The position numbers and the translations under genes are program-made. This document shows positions 57,685 through 64,000 of a stretch of DNA of 64,000 bases, one piece after another. Source of the stretch: Aplysia californica (lineage: Eukaryota; Mollusca; Gastropoda; Aplysiida; Aplysiidae); the NCBI RefSeq assembly GCF_000002075.1, contig NW_004797313.1, positions 1,689,455-1,753,454 on the forward strand, written 5' to 3'. Every line of letters begins with the position of its first letter. Position 1 is the first letter of the stretch. The notes beneath the pieces are model-generated. The model had not been told where the DNA came from. It saw nothing but the letters and a program-made list of their open reading frames with translations, and did no database searches.

Positions 57685-58142
57685 TTATGGCTTCACAAGT
57701 GAAGAGTTCACCCATGATTGTGGTTGATTCATCTCATTTAACATTTGAGATTAACTCAGTGAGTCATCAATGCAACTTTGTTATCTGCAGCAAAGTGCGA
57801 AAACTATGCTTGTGCATACACACTCAATTTGTTCACAAAGGAGATAGCTATTATCACAGAAGTATGGTGCTAGTGGTTTAGCATTCTCCTGGTAGACACA
57901 AAAATAAGTCTTTGCAAAGACAAAACATGTAGTTCATTAGAACAAGCAAAACAGAAAAGAAAAAAAAGACAATAATTCCAATGTAAATATCAAACGTGTA
58001 CATCTCAGGTATTACGTGTGTGTATACAGTATTCTGTTGTTATAGAGTTAGCACCTCTCGCTGAAGTGTAGCGAGTCTGTTTATAAACATCCCCCCCCCC
58101 CATCAAAAGGGAAAATAATAATTTTTAATATGTATGAGCAGG

Positions 58143-58400
58143 TCATAATTTACTATTCGTCAGCGACTTTTCTCTTTGAAGCTCCTCGAAAGACGTCAGC
58201 ATTTTCCTCTCACACTGGACTCCTTCCAAGCGGTGGACACAGGAAAAGAGAGACTCCACTAGAGGGCGCCACTTGTTCTCGTTGGTCATGCTAACGTTGG
58301 GATCAGCATAGTTTGTAAGATACGCCCAGCCCACCTTGTAGTGTGGGTCAGCTGCACTGTTCTGATCCCCAAAGCCAGAGTGACCAAACATGTACCAGCT
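58143..58400 (-). CDS. Beta-lactamase-like gene, terminal exon
   Basis: Codes SWYMFGHSGFGDQNSAADPH, KVGWAYLTNY and a charged C-terminus ending NSKL, stop TGA. An ATTAAA on the minus strand at 58129-58124, 14 nt after the stop, is a possible but very close polyadenylation signal. Confidence 0.93.
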   Translation of the reverse strand, partial: SWYMFGHSGFGDQNSAADPHYKVGWAYLTNYADPNVSMTNENKWRPLVESLFSCVHRLEGVQCERKMLTSFEELQREKSLTNSKL

Positions 58401-61400
58401 CTGGAAATGCAACAGAAAAAAACAAGAGAGAAATATGCGAGTTTTTTATATGAAGAAGTACACAGTACCTGAAACTTAATACAAGGGGAAAAGGAAGACA
58501 AAGAGACGGAAAGAAAAGACAGATAACGAATAGGTAGAACCTACCTGAGGTGCCTCCAACAACCTGCAAACATTTAAAAAATTGTTTTTGTAATGATGGA
58601 AGATATTTTACGCCTCCATCAGCAAAATTCAGATCATTTTGGAGGCCAACCGCTTCGAACCTTGTCTGCCAGAGCTAACTCTGGATTAGAGGGATACAAA
58701 GTTCCAGTAGACAGGTCAAGATACATGTACCTCATTTTTTAAATTTATAACTCCCAACACGAGACTGGAACTCATGTCTTCTGTGAGCAACAGCAAAGTG
58801 CCTTACCACTACACCACAGACTTCAGTATGACAGCTGAGAAAGGGGGTCCAAACCATAGAACTGAGAAAGAACAAAAAATGCAAAATTCTGTTCAAGAAG
58901 ACAATAGACACCATGTGTGCCATGATGTGATGTCAATGTACGTTACATATGTGGCCCTTTGGATCATAGCAAACAGCATGATAGAGATGTCAATTTCTAT
59001 TAATTATTCTTATCCACATATCACAGAGTAGCAGCACAACAATTGTAACTCAGATTTTTCAAATTTTACAAGAGGAGGTAAAAAATGAAATTTTCACCAT
59101 TATATCCATCAATAATACTTGGAATTTCAATCTAAAATGTATTTTTACAAAATAGCAACAAGAATCCTAGGGTTCTACAGGTTCTACATCCCTCTCCAGT
59201 GCCCTGGAAAGTGTAAAAAAGTGATTTTTTTCAAAAACTCCAAGTTACAATACTTGAACTGCTACCCACGATATGTTCTGCTGCCTCACTCTAGAGTAGG
59301 CCTATATCTACAAAGCTTGTTATTATTTTTTGGTGTTTTCACACCTGTTAATTTTACTAAATGAAAGGGTTGAAAAATTTTGCAAGTAGTGAGTTCTTGC
59401 TTGTTGCAAGCACATGAACAGAATAATTTCCCCAGGAAAAGATCAGAAAAATAATGACACTGAAAAGAAGTTAAAAAAAGCTAATATCAGAACACAAACT
59501 ACCTATCTGAATAAAAGAGACAAATACAATCAAAACTTTTTTTTTTAATAGAAAAGTGAATCATCAGACCAAATAAAGAGCAGCATCCACTTGGTGTAGC
59601 ATGTTTTCAGACCCATTTTTCAATGCTTCAACTTCTCGATAAGCTACTCCAAAAAACAAAATCAGTAAGTAAGAACATCAGGTTACAACAAAAAGAATTC
59701 AATGGTAAAAGAAGCAAAGGCTGAACCGGGCGAAAAATGAAAAGATACTCGATAGGCTGGCAAACTGCTCAAGTCAATAATAGTGTACAGTTCAGGTGAG
59801 GTTGGCCGAGGTGAATATCAACACCAAAAAAAATTGCACCAATACCAAGAAGACTGTACCTTAGTGCCTTCTACTACAGGCTGCAGTATGGTTCCCCTAC
59901 TGTAGATTTCAGAGCCAGAGAGAGTTTTATCAGTTCCATAGGACAGCGGTTCCTGCATGCGAGCGATGGACTCGGGAGATAAAAGTCGTTTCCCATCATG
60001 CTCTCCACCATTCGCCATAATTCCAGTTAACTTTGCAACAGCCAAGGCCGTTCCTACGCCATGAGATGACGGGCACGGTAACTCCATGAAGTCTGGGTCA
60101 TTGAGACGCCTTGTCTGCAGAGACAGAACATTTTGTGATACATGGCGAGAACCTGCAAGGATCATGCAAACTAAACTAACAAAACAATTTATTTTTGGAC
60201 CAAGACCATAGTTTTTCTCTACCGATTCTTTGAAAATAAGGTTGTTTTCCTTGTCTTGGTTACTAGTATAACACCAATTGCAAGATCCAAAATACAAAAG
60301 TTGGATGGGGGAAACACCAAAAGGCTGTCTTGTTTTCCTCAGCCGCAATTTATTTGGTGCCCAACCCTTAACAAAAATTTGAGGGAGTCAGAACAGATAG
60401 CATGGAATGATGAGTGTGAAAGTTCATGAAAATAAGGACGCTACAGGGAAACAAAGTTTTTTCAACAGTCAGTTTTACCCTATTTATAACCACAGTATTG
60501 TCAATTGCCAAAATTCTTCAGTATAAAATTGGCAATACAGATCCCAACATGTAATTTACTGAATTAAATGTGCATCACCATCATGTGGATATTCTGTCCT
60601 GGGCACTCTGGAGTGAAGGGCAATGATGAGGCTGATCCGCCGGCAGGCAGTGCCATGGTTGATGGTAAGGTGAAATTTGACAAAGAAAAAGTGTTGAAGA
60701 CCCTGGAGGAAAAGTTGCGGGATGAGGAAGACAGGGAGACAGCAGGAGAGGAGAAACAAGAAAGGAACGATTATCTGGAAAGGAAAGATGTTGCCATAAT
60801 CAAACAGCCACTGGAACAATTAGTATGGATACCTTGCGGGCTTTAGTGCTGAGAGAAACTGAGCACTTACGGACCTGTCCGGTGTACAATGACGTTGTTG
60901 CCCAGGATAAGTCAGACAAGTAAGACACGGAATTTTTTATTCAAAAAGATAAAACTGACATCATCTGATCGTAACTGGAATGTCATTAATATTGTAAATC
61001 AAGGGGACTGCAAAGCTGACTTTATATTTTAAGAGAGATGGCCATTCATTTCCCAGCCAAGGTGCTGAAAGCCTGAGCGAGTGTGCATTCCTCTGTTAGC
61101 GTATGCATCAATGTGTGTGCATACGTGAAGGTGAACCTTGGAGAAATGAGACATGATCATATGAATGCCTTTTTGTCAGTCCATTCAATATGTTTTATAG
61201 CTTAGGTTATAACATTTTATAAATATCTATTACTATTAATCAGTATTTGACACTAATTAATAGCCCATACCAATAAAGACTTTAGAATAGTTTCCTAACA
61301 ATGACATGCCGATAAAAGGCATTGAGATCATGTCTAACATAATTATAAAAATCCTGTATACTCGGCCGGTGAGAAAAAGCCAGGGCATCATAAACTATCA

Positions 61401-62749
61401 AAATCATGTCAAGCTTTCAGCATTCACGGGTCCCAGAAAGCATGCAAGATAACATTTGTTACAGTGATTAGATCTTCACAGTAGAAGAAAGCTGAAAGGA
61501 AGCGTGTACTCACTGCCAAAGTTAAAAAGACAATGCAGTGGCACTGAAAATCTGGTCCCTTTCAAAAAGTCAATTTACCTGTCTTAATAAGCTATAAAAA
61601 AAAAATGGTTCTCAGAGTATAGAAATCAAAATCTATTTACCACAGTCCTGTCTTTCACTGTACCAACTTCCTTAAAATCTCATTTACTCCTGGGTTCCAG
61701 AAATTTCTATTCAAATTCCAAGGTCATTGATTGCTCTTCAGAGATGTAAGACATTTCAAGAACAAGAGTAACTGACATATGTCTCTGAGAAATCAGTAAA
61801 TTTATGAACTTACAGAAAACCAGTCTTTAGGCTGGGTGAGTGACAACTGATTGATGACTGGATCTCCTTTGAATTGCTTTACTTTCAGTTCCATATTTTG
61901 GCGATCTATGGGCCTAGGGGTTAATCGTGCTACTCTGTGGTGCAAAGGTTTGGGGAGTCCAATATACAGCTCTATACCTGAAAGAGCAAAAAAAAAAAAA
62001 AAATGAATTACATGGCAAAGACCACAGGTAGCCTACCAATGGGTGCTAACCAAATTCTTGGAAAGTAGTATAAAATGTCCAATGTATAGTTTCAAAACTG
62101 AAGAAGAAGGATAAAAAGAAAAATGAAATCCATTAAGGCTACCACCACTACCAAGCAAATAGCTTTTAAGATGTCAAACTAGTTTTGGGTAGGGAAATTT
62201 GAAACCTCAAAGGTATGACTTCATACCTGAAGAAAAAAAAAAACAGACTGGAAAAGCATCTTTGAGGAGCAAAGTCCTCCATTTTATCAAGTTAACTTTC
62301 AGCAGACTGTTTTTGTTTCTTTTTGTGAAGTGTTACACAAGACATAAGGTATACAGGTTGAAATGAGGAAGGAGAGGAAGAAGGAAGAGAAGATACTCTG
62401 ATGTAACACCGTAAATATCATTCATGTACATCTGAGCATATAAAAATAAATAGTGCAGACTACACACTGGCAATTCAGACCATGCTAGTAATGCTAGGCT
62501 TTATGAACACACGTGTGAGTCAGTGGTGTCAGAGTGAATTTGTGGTGCAAAATCGGGCCAAAGAAAGCTGCCACTGTCAATTCCTTTGAAAGGCAGACCA
62601 CCACTACCTATATTATCTTATATTACCAAAGGGTTCAGCAATTTCCTCTTGAAAGTACTGTGACAAGCTTCGCTTTTTTCTGTCCACTCTTCGAACAATT
62701 TGGTCCAAGTACAGGCCTATGGTCAGTACGTGATACCCATGTGCCTCTC
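58143..62749 (-). CDS. Serine beta-lactamase-like hydrolase, 3' part (four last exons)
   Basis: Belongs to the serine beta-lactamase/penicillin-binding-protein fold family, animal 'beta-lactamase domain-containing protein 2' type. Exons on the minus strand: 62749-62627, 61977-61814, 60114-59860, 58400-58143; stop at 58145-58143. Phases agree throughout and give about 266 residues. Recognised parts: HGYHVLTIGLYLDQIVRRVD, whose Tyr is the expected second active-site motif; EEIAEPFGIELYIGLPK; LNDPDFMELPCPSSHGVGTA; LTGIMANGGEHDGKRLLS; and MFGHSGFGDQ, whose HSG replaces the KTG box; then KVGWAYLTNY. Family members are usually about 400 residues. The N-terminal third with the SxxK nucleophile was not found before base 64000 and must lie outside. 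Substrate unknown; related proteins are esterases or proteases. Convergent with PLA2G6 across 12.5 kb. A LINE fragment sits in the intron between the 61977-61814 and 60114-59860 exons. Confidence 0.92.
58735..58820 (-). repeat. tRNA-like SINE head
   Basis: The minus strand has A-box GTGGTGTAGTGGTAAGGCAC and B-box-like ATGAGTTCCAGTC with normal spacing. No acceptor-stem pairing. In the last intron of the beta-lactamase-like gene. Confidence 0.6.
59860..60114 (-). CDS. Beta-lactamase-like gene, exon
   Basis: 85 codons, phase 0 at both ends, from TRRLNDPDF to VVEGTK. Acceptor CTGTCTCTGCAG, donor GTACAG. The GTALAVAKLTGIMANGGEHD stretch is typical of the family. Confidence 0.92.
60570..60925 (+). 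mobile_element. LINE fragment: RNase H end and C-terminal tail
   Basis: WIFCPGHSGVKGNDEAD is the RNase H signature of non-LTR retrotransposons that carry this domain. It is followed by FDKEKVLKTLEEKL, then in a second frame SMDTLRALVLRETEHLRTCP with stop TAA at 60921-60923. One frameshift separates the two parts. Inserted in an intron of the beta-lactamase-like gene, opposite to that gene. Confidence 0.82.
61814..61977 (-). CDS. Beta-lactamase-like gene, exon
   Basis: Encodes IELYIGLPKPLHHRVARL and a linker to KDWFS. Acceptor GCTCTTTCAG, donor GTAAGT. Phase fits both neighbours. Confidence 0.9.
62627..62749 (-). CDS. Beta-lactamase-like gene, first exon inside the window
   Basis: Starts with two bases completing a codon, then EAHGYHVLTIGLYLDQ and YFQEEIAEPF, ending with one base. 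Acceptor TTATTCACAG, donor GTAATA. GYH carries the predicted active-site tyrosine. Confidence 0.88.
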
Positions 62750-62759
62750 CTGTGAATAA

Positions 62760-64000
62760 AACAAGAGAAATTTGACTCTAGAGGCAAATGAAATCATGGT
62801 GTACACATGGCTAAACAAGAGATTGATATTCAATGAGAATGTATGGTAAGAATGAAGGCTTGTTAGTCTAGAGGGAAGGCGCTGATAACTACATCTGTAC
62901 TTAACATTCATTCATACATGAGCCTTTGCCAATAGGTGAGGGTTTCTTCATATACCTTACAAAATCCTTTCCTGTTCCCATAAAAATGGTGCTACAGCTT
63001 TAAAATTTGTATTTGTGCTTAATATGATGTTTCAGCTATGGGAGCAGAGAAATAACAGTCGGGCTATCAGAAGAAATCTTACAAATATATTTTTAGTTCT
63101 GAAATCAATGTATTTTTAGAATTCAAAACGTGACGCGTTAGTTCATACTTTTCTGTCGTCAAGTTCAACAATGACAAATAATTGCTGAGAAACTCATCCG
63201 TCTACATTTGTACTACTATAACTACATTAATTGTGGTGCTATATCAGGAATAATGATATCTGTAGCTGTTTTTTTTTTTGTGAGCCTTCTTGATTTTAAT
63301 TTTCTAGCAAAACTCATGTAGTCATTTCACAAGACAACTTCGATTCCCTGTGACTCCATTTTTATCGCCCATTTTGGGGCCCTGGAACGAGCATAGTATT
63401 GTTCAATGTTTACTCTCTGCCCTGACTGATTCTGAGGCTCTGACAGTGCGTAATTTCGCAGTAATCGGAAATCCCGCGACGCCTCGAGCTCTGTCATCAT
63501 TTGTTATGCTCGAAAGAACCAATCAGAAAAAGAGAAATAATAGAGGTGGAGGAACGTGCTTTGTTCCTGTTGATCCATTCAAAGCGTAACGTTGTGCGAT
63601 GCAAGACAGCAAGAAGAAGAATGGTGGATTAGACGAATTCATTTAAGTTTTCTTATGTCGTCATCAAATCTTAACATATTACGTTTAAAAAAAGCTGTTA
63701 TGTCCGCAAATGTTCCCCCCCCCCCCCCCTTTAATTAAATTTAAACTAAGTAATGATTAACATCGCACTGCATTCCAATGGTCAAGTAGTAGTGGATCTA
63801 GATGCGACCACACATGCTTGGCTAGATGTCAACGAGAGAGGAAAATTTGATGTAAATTAATTATATGTTCCAAAAGGACGACAAACATTTATTCATGTGT
63901 CATCGTAGTTATATTCGAAAGATATTTGGTATTTTGCATAGAGTCATAGTAAAATGTGAATTAAGTGGCATTTTTTCACAATTAGCATGCATTGTGAGTC
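62760..64000. other. Intron or upstream sequence, nothing firm
   Basis: No SxxK-bearing exon was found on the minus strand. At 63380-63600 CpG content rises and an AACCAATCAG box occurs, so a promoter-like segment is possible. The open frame at 63350-63589 has no known domain. A poly-C run lies at 63715-63730. Confidence 0.4.

Noticed and set aside
63350-63589. 79-codon frame near the right edge
   Set aside because: No domain or splice support; more likely promoter-like or upstream sequence.

Overview
The window looks like nuclear DNA from a lophotrochozoan animal, most likely a gastropod mollusc. It has long AT-rich introns, GT-AG splice sites, many tRNA-derived SINEs with ATT/AAT tails, 3' ends of LINE-type retrotransposons, MITE-like elements and large compound microsatellites. 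The gastropod assignment is inferred from the repeat style and the protein families and is not proven here.

Left flank (1-10.7 kb): no intact gene is seen. The best content is a decayed minus-strand coding region (about 1988-4240). It has a MULE/ZSWIM-type transposase core, a SWIM zinc finger, a 27-bp coding minisatellite and a C-terminal PHD-like finger. Around it are dispersed repeats, a tRNA-headed SINE (6722-7197), long CT/GA/ATC/CAA/TAA arrays and an element-like block with inverted subterminal repeats (8597-9530).

Main gene (10766-45613, plus strand): a complete PLA2G6 (group VIA calcium-independent phospholipase A2, iPLA2-beta). I could assemble 16 coding exons whose splice phases all agree. 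They give 816 codons against 806 for the human long form, with the ankyrin repeats, the patatin nucleophile motif GTSTG and the DGG catalytic aspartate in place. Intron 1 is 15.2 kb and holds SINEs, a foldback element and microsatellites. Later introns carry three LINE 3' ends, all antisense to the gene. A 49-bp tandem repeat runs into the exon 8 acceptor, and a possible 39-nt cassette exon lies in intron 8. A SINE tail starts about 8 bases after the stop codon.

Right part (45.7-64 kb): about 12 kb of intergenic DNA with a 494-bp pogo/Tigger-like MITE, a second foldback copy, SINE-like repeats and a duplicated repeat pair. It is followed by the last four exons of a minus-strand serine beta-lactamase-like hydrolase (58143-62749) whose 5' part lies beyond the window. 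The two host genes are convergent. PLA2G6 acts in membrane phospholipid remodelling; the beta-lactamase-like protein is a probable serine hydrolase of unknown substrate. No functional link between them is visible.
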